31,802 bases of DNA from an uncultured Oxalobacteraceae bacterium (GTDB taxonomy: Bacteria > Pseudomonadota > Gammaproteobacteria > Burkholderiales > Burkholderiaceae_D): NCBI GenBank assembly GCA_937996605.1, contig CALKVB010000264.1:1-31802 (forward strand), read 5' to 3'. Positions within the stretch are counted from its first letter, which is position 1. Every line of letters begins with the position of its first letter. Below, in pieces: positions 15,345-23,578 of the stretch. Under the pieces are notes generated by a model. That model worked only from the letters and a program-made list of their open reading frames with translations. It made no database searches and was not told where the DNA came from. A program made the translations under genes and the position numbers.

Positions 15345-15974
15345 TCAATCCCCCGCAAACCATCTCTGCATCGTCTTCAATGCATCTTGATTCGATGGTA
15401 TAAAACCATGGCTCGCCGATACAGGAAAACGCGTGATACCTTCAGAGGCGCAGGCTTCATCTGCCGTCACCATGCCATCGTGATCAAAACCGAATCCGGC
15501 AAATACCCCGAGGGCACCTAGCCACGGCCATACGCCGTAGACACTCGCGGTCGGGATAGCAGGCATAGGAATCTCCGCCATGCGCTTAGGATCAGCAACT
15601 AACTGCCCACATTCACCCGCCATCCAATGATAGGTGCGCCAATCACGAATACGCTGACTCAAACGCATAGCCTTCAAGGGCGAGGCCAACAAGACTAATT
15701 TGCGTGGCGGCATGTTTTTATCGGCCATATCCTGCAACACCATGCGCAGCAGAACGCCGCCAAACGAATAGGCGATAGCGTCATACTCACCATGGGCCGC
15801 GAGCCTCTCCAATACTACCGTGAGGTTCTGTTTGATCTCCGCAATCGATTGTGTCGAGGGTAGATAATCGAAACAATGAACCGTGTAACCGCTGCGTTCA
15901 AAATGGCGAATCAAGGCACCACGCATATATTTTTTGCCGCCGACACCGTCGACGAAAAGGAGTTGTTTGCTCAT
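15345..15974 (-). CDS. Alpha/beta-hydrolase fold protein (lipase/esterase-like)
   Basis: A 209-residue cytoplasmic protein with a compact alpha/beta-hydrolase pattern: strand LLFVDGVGG near the N-terminus (possible oxyanion loop), nucleophile elbow AYSFGG with Ser70 (Ala replaces the usual first Gly), a candidate acid at Asp164 or Asp166 (GFDHDGMVT), and catalytic His189 (SASHGF). No signal peptide. It resembles small lipase-like hydrolases with unknown substrates. First gene of an operon with the small membrane protein, divergent from the amidotransferase gene across 208 bp. No consensus promoter was found. Confidence 0.82.
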   Translation of the reverse strand: MSKQLLFVDGVGGKKYMRGALIRHFERSGYTVHCFDYLPSTQSIAEIKQNLTVVLERLAAHGEYDAIAYSFGGVLLRMVLQDMADKNMPPRKLVLLASPLKAMRLSQRIRDWRTYHWMAGECGQLVADPKRMAEIPMPAIPTASVYGVWPWLGALGVFAGFGFDHDGMVTADEACASEGITRFPVSASHGFIPSNQDALKTMQRWFAGD

Positions 15975-16182
15975 GTAGATAAGGCAATTTAATTAGTTTG
16001 CCCATTCTCACACAAATTGGCTATTTAGCACGCAAAAAGATCCACAATTGCCATGACCTCTGTCTTTATACGCAAAACCAGCATAAGCAAATCCGAATAT
16101 ATTATTTAAGCATATAAAACTTCGATGTTAAGTTATAGCCTCTGTCATCTGTTTGCTTCTTATTTGTTTTTTTAATCCGACT

Positions 16183-16959
16183 ATGTGCCAACTTCTCTCG
16201 ATGAACTGCAATACGCCGACTGATATCGTGTTTAGCTTTACTGGTTTTTCTGAGCGTGGTGGGCGTACTGACGAGCATAAGGATGGTTGGGGTATCGCCT
16301 TTTTTGAAGAGCAAGGTGTGCGTCACTTTATTGACGATAAGCCTGCGGTGGAGTCAGCTTTGGCGGAGATGATTAAGACCCAACCCATTAAGTCGAAGAA
16401 CGTGATTGCACATATTCGCAAAGCGACCCAAGGTGGGACCTCGTTACAGAACTGCCATCCTTTTATCCGCGAGGCATGGGGTCAAGAGTGGGTATTTGCG
16501 CATAATGGTGATTTGAAGAGCTTCGCGCCGACATTAGACGGTAGTTATCTGCCTGCAGGCAATACCGATAGCGAATTGGCGTTTTGCTTTTTAATGCAAT
16601 CGCTGACTCAGACTTTTGGCGATGTTGCCCCTAGTATTGAACATGTACGTCAGTTCTTAAAGCAATTTAGTGCTGAGGTCGCCACGCATGGCACCTTCAA
16701 CTTTACGTTGTCGAATGGCGCGGCGCTGTATGTCCATTGCTCAACCAAATTGCACTATGTCGAACGTCAATTTCCATTCACCACCGCGGCACTCAGTGAT
16801 GAGCAATTATCGATTGATTTTTCTGCCGTGACCACGCCACAAGACCGCGTGGCTGTGATTGTCACCGAGCCACTGACTACCAATGAACAATGGACTGCAT
16901 TTCAAAGCGGTGAATTAAAAGTGTTTGTCGACGGCCGTGCGCTACCTGATTTACATTAG
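16183..16959 (+). CDS. yafJ: Class II glutamine amidotransferase (YafJ type)
   Basis: A 258-residue Ntn-type amidotransferase domain protein. The start is fixed by chemistry: after removal of Met1 from MCQLLSMNC, Cys2 becomes the N-terminal nucleophile, so the ATG at 16183 is right and an in-frame ATG at 16153 is not. Other glutaminase features are present: DGWGIAFF, AHIRKATQG (Arg binding the glutamine carboxylate) and FAHNGDL (oxyanion-hole Asn-Gly). YafJ homologues are about this size; the ammonia acceptor is not established. There is no good ribosome site, only a T-rich leader. Monocistronic, convergent with the di-iron gene. Confidence 0.92.
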   Translation: MCQLLSMNCNTPTDIVFSFTGFSERGGRTDEHKDGWGIAFFEEQGVRHFIDDKPAVESALAEMIKTQPIKSKNVIAHIRKATQGGTSLQNCHPFIREAWGQEWVFAHNGDLKSFAPTLDGSYLPAGNTDSELAFCFLMQSLTQTFGDVAPSIEHVRQFLKQFSAEVATHGTFNFTLSNGAALYVHCSTKLHYVERQFPFTTAALSDEQLSIDFSAVTTPQDRVAVIVTEPLTTNEQWTAFQSGELKVFVDGRALPDLH

Positions 16960-17030
16960 TTCACAACTATCATGGCAGACTTTCTTATCTCTACAGAGAC
17001 TGCCTAGCGCACATCGTATACGTACAAAAA

Positions 17031-17774
17031 TTAACGACGAATACCTGAGCCTATTTGTAACTCGGAAAACCAGTTGATGAAGCGCTTCACATCGGCACCT
17101 TGATAAATTGCACCATGCTGTGGACAGAGCATGTCGATATCTAGATCATTCACGCGTCGACACCAATCAAGTTTAGCTTCGTTAGAGCCCATCCAGCGTC
17201 GATGAAAACCCTCAGCATGACGGATATGTTTATCAAAATCTTTCACGAATAAATCATCTTCACCTGGCGGTAATAAGGCAGCGCCTACATCACCCGAGAA
17301 AAAAACCTTCGCAGTGGGATCGTATAAATTGAAGTTGCCTGAGGAGTGCAAATAATGCGCTGGCACAGCACGTAGGCGAATACGACCAAGACTGATTTCA
17401 AGTCCATCATCAGGCAGCGGAATAAAGGTATCGCCTTTGCCACCAAAATGAGGAATAAATGAACTCCACAACCAACTCAAATAGCATTTCAAATCAGGAT
17501 TAAATTCCAACCACAGTGACAAAGACGAAATCACGTCTGGGTCTTGATGCGAAGAAAAAAGAGCGACGATATTACGCGCATCCATCTCTGAAGTGATCGC
17601 AGAAAACACCTCGGGAAAAATCTCCATACCACCAGGATCGGTCAATATCGCTTTATCGCCCTGTATCACCAAATACTCATTGGTATCAATCAAGTAATCT
17701 GGTTTTTCTGGATCACGTGTGATGACAGCCCAACTATGATCGCCTTGTTCAAATATGGTTTGGTATTTTTTCAT
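17031..17774 (-). CDS. Di-iron metallo-beta-lactamase-fold protein (ODP-like oxygen sensor candidate)
   Basis: A 247-residue protein with the metal core of flavodiiron proteins but no flavodoxin domain. The expected ligands are His76, Asp78, Asp80 (SSHQDPD, where flavodiiron enzymes have HxExD), His143 (AHYLHSSGN, with His140 also near), Asp162 (FFSGDVG) and His220 (CPQHG). Stand-alone proteins of this type are the ODP family; one in Treponema denticola is known as an iron/oxygen sensor linked to chemotaxis. This gene overlaps the upstream MCP-tip-like gene by 4 bp (ATGA) with a weak ribosome site of its own, so equimolar coupled synthesis is likely. That fits a sensor-signaller pair. A simple hydrolase or NO/O2 reductase remnant is the alternative. 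Confidence 0.85.
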   Translation of the reverse strand: MKKYQTIFEQGDHSWAVITRDPEKPDYLIDTNEYLVIQGDKAILTDPGGMEIFPEVFSAITSEMDARNIVALFSSHQDPDVISSLSLWLEFNPDLKCYLSWLWSSFIPHFGGKGDTFIPLPDDGLEISLGRIRLRAVPAHYLHSSGNFNLYDPTAKVFFSGDVGAALLPPGEDDLFVKDFDKHIRHAEGFHRRWMGSNEAKLDWCRRVNDLDIDMLCPQHGAIYQGADVKRFINWFSELQIGSGIRR

Positions 17775-18367
17775 GCGTTTTTCATGGTGGTGGTAAGTTG
17801 TTTAAGATAAGAGATAGTCAGACTCATAATCTCTTCGATGCGTCCTGCCACTTGCTGCATATCGGCCAACATCGTGCCACCATATGCCGCCTCGATTCGT
17901 GCATTATGCGATAGCATGGCACCTGAACTACAAAGGTTGAGTGAGCGCTTTACTTCGGTTTCTAGTCCCTGCCATTCTTGATCAACTGCTACTTGTAATT
18001 GCTCGAATTGAGTCAATTTAAGCGCATGACTGGCCTGTAGTTGCTGCGCCGAGCGCGACGATTTTTTCATAGTCATCGCCAATAGACTGAGATTTTTTTG
18101 TAACTTACGTAAATCAGCGATACGCTTAACCAAGCGAAAAATCATTTCGCCGAGGCGCGCCATCATTTCTTCCATCTTTTGGCTAAACACCCTTAACTCC
18201 ATCGCCACTACTTTAAAACCGGATGACTGTTGCCCTGCTCGTTTCGCTACCAGAATCGCATTCATGGCAACCAAGTTAATTTGATGTGAGATCTCAATGA
18301 CTTGTTTCAAGCCGTGATTAATCGACACCGAAAGTGCTAAATCCGAGGGCGGTTTGCTTGCTTGCAT
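17771..18367 (-). CDS. Small soluble MCP-signalling-tip-like protein
   Basis: A 198-residue, mostly helical protein without membrane segments or sensor domain. Residues about 22-64 resemble the chemoreceptor hairpin tip: EISHQINLVAMNAILVAKR followed by AGQQSSGFKVVAMELR. The two glutamates usual in IEAARAGE are Val and Gln here. A second tip-like segment occurs at about 146-180 (SHNARIEAAYGG, then MQQVAGRIEEI) and keeps one of those glutamates. A heptad-rich middle joins them. The ATG at 18367 has an AAGGA site 6 bp upstream and is preferred over an in-frame TTG at 18397. First gene of a coupled operon with the di-iron protein, suggesting a soluble redox-signalling module. Whether it contacts CheA/CheW is unknown. 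Confidence 0.75.
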   Translation of the reverse strand: MQASKPPSDLALSVSINHGLKQVIEISHQINLVAMNAILVAKRAGQQSSGFKVVAMELRVFSQKMEEMMARLGEMIFRLVKRIADLRKLQKNLSLLAMTMKKSSRSAQQLQASHALKLTQFEQLQVAVDQEWQGLETEVKRSLNLCSSGAMLSHNARIEAAYGGTMLADMQQVAGRIEEIMSLTISYLKQLTTTMKNA

Positions 18368-18493
18368 AAAGAGTCCTTGAGGAAGATAGCGCTGCAAAAA
18401 ATCAAGTGGACCAGAACAACAAGATTAATACGATTATTGACATGGAAAGGCCTTATCCTAGGTCAATTTATGTTCAAGTGTTGCATTTAGACA

Positions 18494-19807
18494 TCATTTT
18501 GGCAGTATTAGAATTGCCCGAAAATCATTCACATTAGTCAATGTAGGTCCTGTCACCACCAAAGCCTGGATTGCTTCGAAAAAGCGATACGCATCATTTT
18601 GCGCAAGTATTTCTGAGGCTTGCAAACCGGCATGATGAGCCAATAGCAAACTATTGGGGGCGATCCAAGCACCCGCATTGTCTTCGCTACCGTCTATGCC
18701 ATCGGTATCAGCAGCCAAGGCATAGATCTGTGGATGCGCCTGTAAGCCCATACATAGACTGAGTAAATATTCGGTATTACGGCCACCACGCCCCTGGCCC
18801 AACACGCGCACGGTTGTTTCACCACCAGACAACAACAATTGAGGTCTACTAAAATCACGCGCCGCAAAGGAGCGGGCTAATTGTGCATGCTGTCGTCCCA
18901 AGTCTTTCGCCTCACCTTGTAAACGATCCGACAAAATATGCACATCCATATCATGGTCGCGAGCCCACTTCGCAGCCGCCTCTAACGCCGTTTGCGCACG
19001 GGCCAGGATAAAGTATTCGGAGCGTAACGTAGCAGGGAATTGCTTAGGCGTTTCGGATTGCGGCGACATTAAATACGCTTCGACCGCAGGCGGTACTTTG
19101 ATATGGTGCGTACGTAAAATAGCAAGTGCATCAGCACTGCTGCTGTCATCGACCAAAGTAGGACCACTTGCAATCACCGCCGCATCATCACCAGCCACAT
19201 CCGAAATAATTAAACTGACGACACGCGCAGGAGCACATGCCAAAGCCAAGCGTCCGCCTTTAATCGCCGATAAATGTTTGCGCACACAATTGATGTCATG
19301 AATCGTCGCGCCACTACGTAACAAGGCGCGGTTGATCTCACGTTTCTGCTCTAAATTCACACACGGCGAAGGCAAACTCATTAAGGCCGAACCACCACCC
19401 GATAAGAGGCATATCACCAAATCATCTACATGCCTATTTTGCACTGTCTGCAATAGGCGTTGCGCTGCCTCGTAACCAGCTTGGTCGGGTATTGGATGCG
19501 CAGCCTCGACGACCTCGATTTGTTGGCATGGCAAAGCGTGCCCATAACGCGTAATTACCATGCCTTGAACTGGACCAGGCCAAAGCTGTTCCACGCTCTG
19601 CGCCATGGCCGCGGCAGCTTTACCGGCACCAATCACAATAGTTCGAGCAGGCAATTGGTTTCCATATTCATGCAGTAACTGATGCAGGACAGGTGGCATG
19701 CATTGCGCGGGTCTTACGGCATCCACTGCAACCTGAAGCAACTGCTTTAAGTCACGAATAGCACTGTGTTCTCGACAAGAATGAGCGGAGGTTTGCAGGC
19801 TGGTCAT
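18494..19807 (-). CDS. Glycerate 2-kinase (MOFRL/DUF4147 type; TtuD-like)
   Basis: A 437-residue member of the bacterial type II glycerate kinase family, formerly annotated as hydroxypyruvate reductase TtuD. It phosphorylates glycerate with ATP in tartrate, glyoxylate or serine-cycle metabolism. Visible signatures: VIGAGKAAAAMAQ (about 57-69), LLSGGGSALM (about 134-143), RKHLSAIKGGRLA, SLIISDVAGDD, LLLSGGETTV, GRGGRNTEYLLSL, and the C-terminal MOFRL-type ending TGPTLTNVNDFRAILI. Length is normal. It is divergent from the serine hydrolase gene (87 bp between starts) and lies downstream of nothing obviously related, so the pathway context is not given by neighbours. Confidence 0.93.
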   Translation of the reverse strand: MTSLQTSAHSCREHSAIRDLKQLLQVAVDAVRPAQCMPPVLHQLLHEYGNQLPARTIVIGAGKAAAAMAQSVEQLWPGPVQGMVITRYGHALPCQQIEVVEAAHPIPDQAGYEAAQRLLQTVQNRHVDDLVICLLSGGGSALMSLPSPCVNLEQKREINRALLRSGATIHDINCVRKHLSAIKGGRLALACAPARVVSLIISDVAGDDAAVIASGPTLVDDSSSADALAILRTHHIKVPPAVEAYLMSPQSETPKQFPATLRSEYFILARAQTALEAAAKWARDHDMDVHILSDRLQGEAKDLGRQHAQLARSFAARDFSRPQLLLSGGETTVRVLGQGRGGRNTEYLLSLCMGLQAHPQIYALAADTDGIDGSEDNAGAWIAPNSLLLAHHAGLQASEILAQNDAYRFFEAIQALVVTGPTLTNVNDFRAILILPK

Positions 19808-19880
19808 GGCGGTAAGTGGATGTGAAGAACGCTAAGCGGTGGCAAGAACGGATAAAATACCAGCTTTAGCCATAAATAGC

Positions 19881-19896
19881 TTCATAATCGCTTCAT
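19881..19896 (+). promoter_or_regulatory. Cre-tag-like direct repeat at the serine hydrolase start
   Basis: TTCAT-N6-TTCAT matches the spacing of the enterobacterial CreB binding tag TTCAC-N6-TTCAC, with T for C in both halves. It overlaps the start codon at 19895, an odd place for an activator site. It is reported because creBCD lies just downstream; chance is quite possible. Confidence 0.25.
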
Positions 19897-21085
19897 GAAA
19901 ATCATCAGCAAGCCCTTCGACTTTAGTGCGATTGCTCCAGCAATGCAGTCTTATGTGGACCGCAAAATTCTTTCCGGCGTATCTTCTGCCGTCTTACATG
20001 GACAAGATTTGGTGCATTTTCATGCCACCGGCTGGGCCGATATCGAAAACCAAATTCCGCTCAATCAACAGCACTTGTTCCGCATCTTTTCGAATAGTAA
20101 ATTAGTCACTTCGATCGCGATCTTACAATTAATCGAAGAGGGGCTCTTAGACTTAGATGACCCGATAGAATCTTACTTACCGCAATTAGGGAAGCGGCAA
20201 GTTTTATTACCGGGTGCAACGAGTATTGATCAAACTGAACCTGCACGTTCATCCATCACCATACGTCAATTACTCACGCATACTTCAGGTCTGAGCTATG
20301 GCTTGCTCGATCATGGCAGTACCATTTACAAAGCGTATGTCGAGCGCAAAGTGCTCAACGCCTTCGAGCCTTTGTCCGAATTGATCAATGTGCTCGAAGA
20401 TCTACCATTAAGTTTCCACCCAGGCAGCGCATGGGAATATTCCATTGCCACCGATGTTTTATCGCGCGTGGTAGAGGTTGTTAGCGGGGACAATTTTGAT
20501 ATTTATCTGCACGCTAAAATCTTTTCACCCTTGGGCATGAACGACACTAGCTTTTGGCTACCACCGCATAAACATCATCGTTTAACTGCCTACTATGCTG
20601 GCAGCGATCCCATGAATGTGCTCAACCGCGATTTAAAGCGACTCGAAAAATCGCCATATCCGGATGCCTTCTTAAAACCGATTCCGCGTTTTTCTGGTGG
20701 CGGAGGCTTAGTCTCCAGCATGCAAGATATGCTGGCCTTGATGCGCAGCTTCATGCCGGGCGGCCATGCTGTGTTAAAGCCCGAAACCATCGCTCTGATG
20801 ATGCAAAACCACTTACCTGCAGGCTGGGGTATTGCCTTTCCTAGCGTGGGAGACGTGCCTGGTAAAGGCTTTGGTTTTGGAGGCGCGGTCACGATACAAC
20901 CGAGTGAAAATGACCCTCCGCAAGCGCATGGCGAATTTGAGTGGGGCGGCATTGCCGGCACCCATTGGTGGATTTCACCACGACATAATCTGGCCGGCTT
21001 ATTAATGACACAAAGACAGATGGCCTTTTGGCATCCGTATTCCTTCGAATTTAAACGTTTAGTATATAAAGCGGTAGTTGGATAA
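19895..21085 (+). CDS. Serine hydrolase (class C beta-lactamase / family VIII esterase fold)
   Basis: A 396-residue protein of the beta-lactamase-related serine hydrolase superfamily. The nucleophile motif is S66-N-S-K69 (RIFSNSKLVTS), preceded by family-typical TGWADIENQIPL. The second motif is Tyr182 in WEYSIATDVLSRVVEVVSG, where the YSx form is usual for family VIII esterases (YxN in true AmpC). The third motif region is GTHWWISP near the C-terminus. No signal peptide is present, so a cytoplasmic esterase is more likely than a periplasmic beta-lactamase. It ends 112 bp before creB on the same strand, inviting comparison with Cre-controlled beta-lactamase genes in other bacteria. There is no clear ribosome site. 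Confidence 0.88.
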   Translation: MKIISKPFDFSAIAPAMQSYVDRKILSGVSSAVLHGQDLVHFHATGWADIENQIPLNQQHLFRIFSNSKLVTSIAILQLIEEGLLDLDDPIESYLPQLGKRQVLLPGATSIDQTEPARSSITIRQLLTHTSGLSYGLLDHGSTIYKAYVERKVLNAFEPLSELINVLEDLPLSFHPGSAWEYSIATDVLSRVVEVVSGDNFDIYLHAKIFSPLGMNDTSFWLPPHKHHRLTAYYAGSDPMNVLNRDLKRLEKSPYPDAFLKPIPRFSGGGGLVSSMQDMLALMRSFMPGGHAVLKPETIALMMQNHLPAGWGIAFPSVGDVPGKGFGFGGAVTIQPSENDPPQAHGEFEWGGIAGTHWWISPRHNLAGLLMTQRQMAFWHPYSFEFKRLVYKAVVG

Positions 21086-21197
21086 AGATCGATAAGCTGC
21101 TTGAGAGTAGCAATACGTCGACAAGAAAGAGGCGTACGTTACTTAAACTGAAAATGCTACCATGCTGACTATTCAACTTTTGCTTTGAACTCAATCC

Positions 21198-21896
21198 ATG
21201 TCGCAACACATATTACTTGTCGAAGACGAAGTCGCCATCGCCGATAATCTGGCCTATGCTTTGGCGACTGATGGTTTTATTCCTAAGCATATCAGCTTGG
21301 GTCAAGCTGCACTCGATTTGCTACAAACACCCAATCATCAAATAAGTTTGGTCGTACTCGATGTTGGTTTACCCGATATGAATGGTTTTGAAGTCTGTCG
21401 TCGCCTACGCCAACAAAGTAATCTACCAGTGATTTTTCTGACAGCGCGCAGTGATGAGGTCGATCGTATTGTCGGTTTAGAGATTGGTGCCGATGACTAT
21501 GTAACTAAGCCCTTTTCACCGCGTGAGTTAGTGGCACGCGTACGAGCAGTGCTACGTCGTCAGCTAGCGCCACACAACGACGCGAATAGTGAGAATAAAG
21601 AAGTCGCCGAGCGTTTTGAATTGCGCGAAGAAGAGGCCCGCATTTTGTACTATGGGCATTTGCTGATCTTAACGCGCTACGAGTACTTACTCTTAAAGAC
21701 TTTAATCGAGAGACCAGGCCAATTATTTTCACGTGCGCAATTGATGGATAAAGTTTGGACCCACGCCGCCAACACCATGGACCGCACGGTAGACACCCAT
21801 ATCAAGTCTTTGCGCGCCAAGCTAAAAGCGATCAACGACAAAGATGATCCTATCGAAACCCATCGCGGCATGGGTTATAGCATCGCGGTCGCCTGA
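21198..21896 (+). CDS. creB: Response regulator CreB
   Basis: A 232-residue OmpR-family response regulator. The receiver domain (1-120) shows the acidic pair in LLVEDE, phospho-acceptor Asp55 in VLDVGLPDMNGFEV, and conserved Thr/Lys in FLTARSDEVDRIVGLEIGADDYVTKPFSP (split here only for description). The C-terminal winged helix (about 140-232) contains LTRYEYLLLKTL and the recognition helix region DRTVDTHIKSLRAKL. It ends 9 bp before creC, whose protein is a clear CreC, which fixes the identity. In enterobacteria CreB controls carbon-metabolism genes and creD, and in Aeromonas relatives also beta-lactamases. No Shine-Dalgarno sequence is obvious. Confidence 0.93.
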   Translation: MSQHILLVEDEVAIADNLAYALATDGFIPKHISLGQAALDLLQTPNHQISLVVLDVGLPDMNGFEVCRRLRQQSNLPVIFLTARSDEVDRIVGLEIGADDYVTKPFSPRELVARVRAVLRRQLAPHNDANSENKEVAERFELREEEARILYYGHLLILTRYEYLLLKTLIERPGQLFSRAQLMDKVWTHAANTMDRTVDTHIKSLRAKLKAINDKDDPIETHRGMGYSIAVA

Positions 21897-21905
21897 GGTC
21901 ACCAT

Positions 21906-23375
21906 ATGAAAATCGGCCTACGAATCCTACTGGGTTATTTCTTAATCTTAGGATTGGCGGCATGGTTTGTGCTCAATGTATTTGTGATGGAAGTACGTCC
22001 TGGTGTGCGCGCCACACTAGAAGACACCTTGATCGACACCGCGCAACTACTGGCACGCTTAGTGGCTGAAGATGTCAAACACGGTGATCTTGCACATACA
22101 GAATTACTCAAGCGCCTCGAGAATTACGCCCAGCGCAGCATCGACGTCAAACTCAGCGGCGTACAAAAAACCAAATCTCAACTCGACTACCGCATTTATA
22201 TTACGGACGACAAAGGCATCGTCATTTTTGATTCAGGCAAAAAAGACGTGGGTAAAGATTACTCGCGCTGGAACGATGTATACCTCACTTTACGCGGGCA
22301 ATATGGCGCTCGCAGCACACGCGTCGATCCTAACGACGATGAATCAACGGTGATGCATGTGGCAGCACCGATTATGGACAATAACAACGACGGCAAGCCA
22401 CGCCGCTTACTCGGTGTACTTACGGTGGCAAAACCGATTTCTACCATCAAGCCCTTTGTCGAACGCAGCCAAAAGAAAATTTTGCAACGTAGTTTTTGGA
22501 TTTTGATGGCGTCCTTGATCATTGGTATTGGCTTCTCTTGGTGGTTAAGCCGATCACTGAAACGCTTGCAAGACTATGCTAAAGCGGTGAGTATCGACGC
22601 CAAAACTACTCTGCCCAAACTCGGTAATAATGAAATCGGCGAACTCGGTTTGGCGCTAGAAGGCATGCGAGCCAAACTGGAGGGTAAAGAGTATGTCGAA
22701 ACCTTAATGCACACGCTCACGCATGAGCTTAAGAGCCCAATCGCCGCGATTCAAGGTTCCGCCGAATTACTTAAAGAAGACATGCCCGCTGCTGATAGAC
22801 AACGTTTTCTGAGCAATATCATCGAGCAAAATCAAAGACAAAAACAGCTGATCGATCGCCTGCTGCAATTAGTGCGCGTAGAAAAGCAACAACGCTTGGA
22901 GCAGACCGAAATCATCGAACTACCGCGCTTGCTTGCTACTGTTGTTGACGACTTTCAAGCATCCATACGCCGCAAAGACATTCAACTTGAAGTCAAGTTA
23001 CCCGAAGTTAGCCTACGCGGCGACTATCTCTTGCTACGGCAAGCATTCGGCAATCTACTTGAAAACGCAATCGCCTTCACGCCTCAACAGGGTTTCATTC
23101 GGATTCATGCATCACTGGTGAACGCACAAATCACTATTTATATTGATGATAGCGGCGGTGGCATCCCTGATTATGCACAGGAAAAAATCTTCGAGCGTTT
23201 CTATTCCTTGCCTCGTCCCGATGCCGCCAAGAGCACGGGTTTAGGTCTGCCTTTTGTCAAAGAAGTGGCGAGCCTGCATGGCGGCAGTGTGCAATTAGTG
23301 AATATCAAAAAACACATCGATGGGAAGCAACAAGTGATGGGCACAAGTGCGCAATTGTGTTTGCCTTTGGCGTGA
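21906..23375 (+). CDS. creC: Sensor histidine kinase CreC
   Basis: A 489-residue inner-membrane sensor kinase. The N-terminus MKIGLRILLGYFLILGLAAW and the following EVRPGVRATLEDTLIDTAQLLA closely follow E. coli CreC, as does the periplasmic GKDYSRWNDVYLTLRGQYGA. A second membrane segment (about 198-217, ILMASLIIGIGFSWWL) leads to HAMP-like, dimerisation and ATPase domains. The H-box is LTHELKSPIAAIQ with the phospho-acceptor His about 274; the N-box is FGNLLENAIAF; the G-boxes are DDSGGGIPDYAQEKIFERFYSLPR and GLGLPFV (given as separate short motifs in family terms). A GAGG site lies before the ATG. Operon with creB; creD follows after 203 bp. Confidence 0.96.
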   Translation: MKIGLRILLGYFLILGLAAWFVLNVFVMEVRPGVRATLEDTLIDTAQLLARLVAEDVKHGDLAHTELLKRLENYAQRSIDVKLSGVQKTKSQLDYRIYITDDKGIVIFDSGKKDVGKDYSRWNDVYLTLRGQYGARSTRVDPNDDESTVMHVAAPIMDNNNDGKPRRLLGVLTVAKPISTIKPFVERSQKKILQRSFWILMASLIIGIGFSWWLSRSLKRLQDYAKAVSIDAKTTLPKLGNNEIGELGLALEGMRAKLEGKEYVETLMHTLTHELKSPIAAIQGSAELLKEDMPAADRQRFLSNIIEQNQRQKQLIDRLLQLVRVEKQQRLEQTEIIELPRLLATVVDDFQASIRRKDIQLEVKLPEVSLRGDYLLLRQAFGNLLENAIAFTPQQGFIRIHASLVNAQITIYIDDSGGGIPDYAQEKIFERFYSLPRPDAAKSTGLGLPFVKEVASLHGGSVQLVNIKKHIDGKQQVMGTSAQLCLPLA

Positions 23376-23578
23376 GGCGTGCCACTCTTGAGTAGCGCTG
23401 AGGCCAAGGCCTTTCCGGATCCGACCGAGCATGCTAGTTTTGATCTTTCTACGCCACTTCACATTCAACACACAATTCTCTGACCATACTCCATCTTGGC
23501 TTCACTTAGGTTTTTTATGCTGTGAGCTCTTGAGAACCATCTCGGTTTCTCATCACTGCGTTTCTACAGGAGCCCCTT

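Noticed and set aside
16960..17030. Possible bidirectional terminator between yafJ and the di-iron gene
   Set aside because: GGCAG/CTGCC and TCTCT-AC-AGAGA dyads exist but neither is followed by a T tract on either strand, so a terminator call is not supported.
23458..23516. TTCAC elements upstream of creD as CreB tags
   Set aside because: TTCAC occurs at 23458 and 23501, but the bases six further on are CACAC and TTTTT, so no full TTCAC-N6-TTCAC tag exists.
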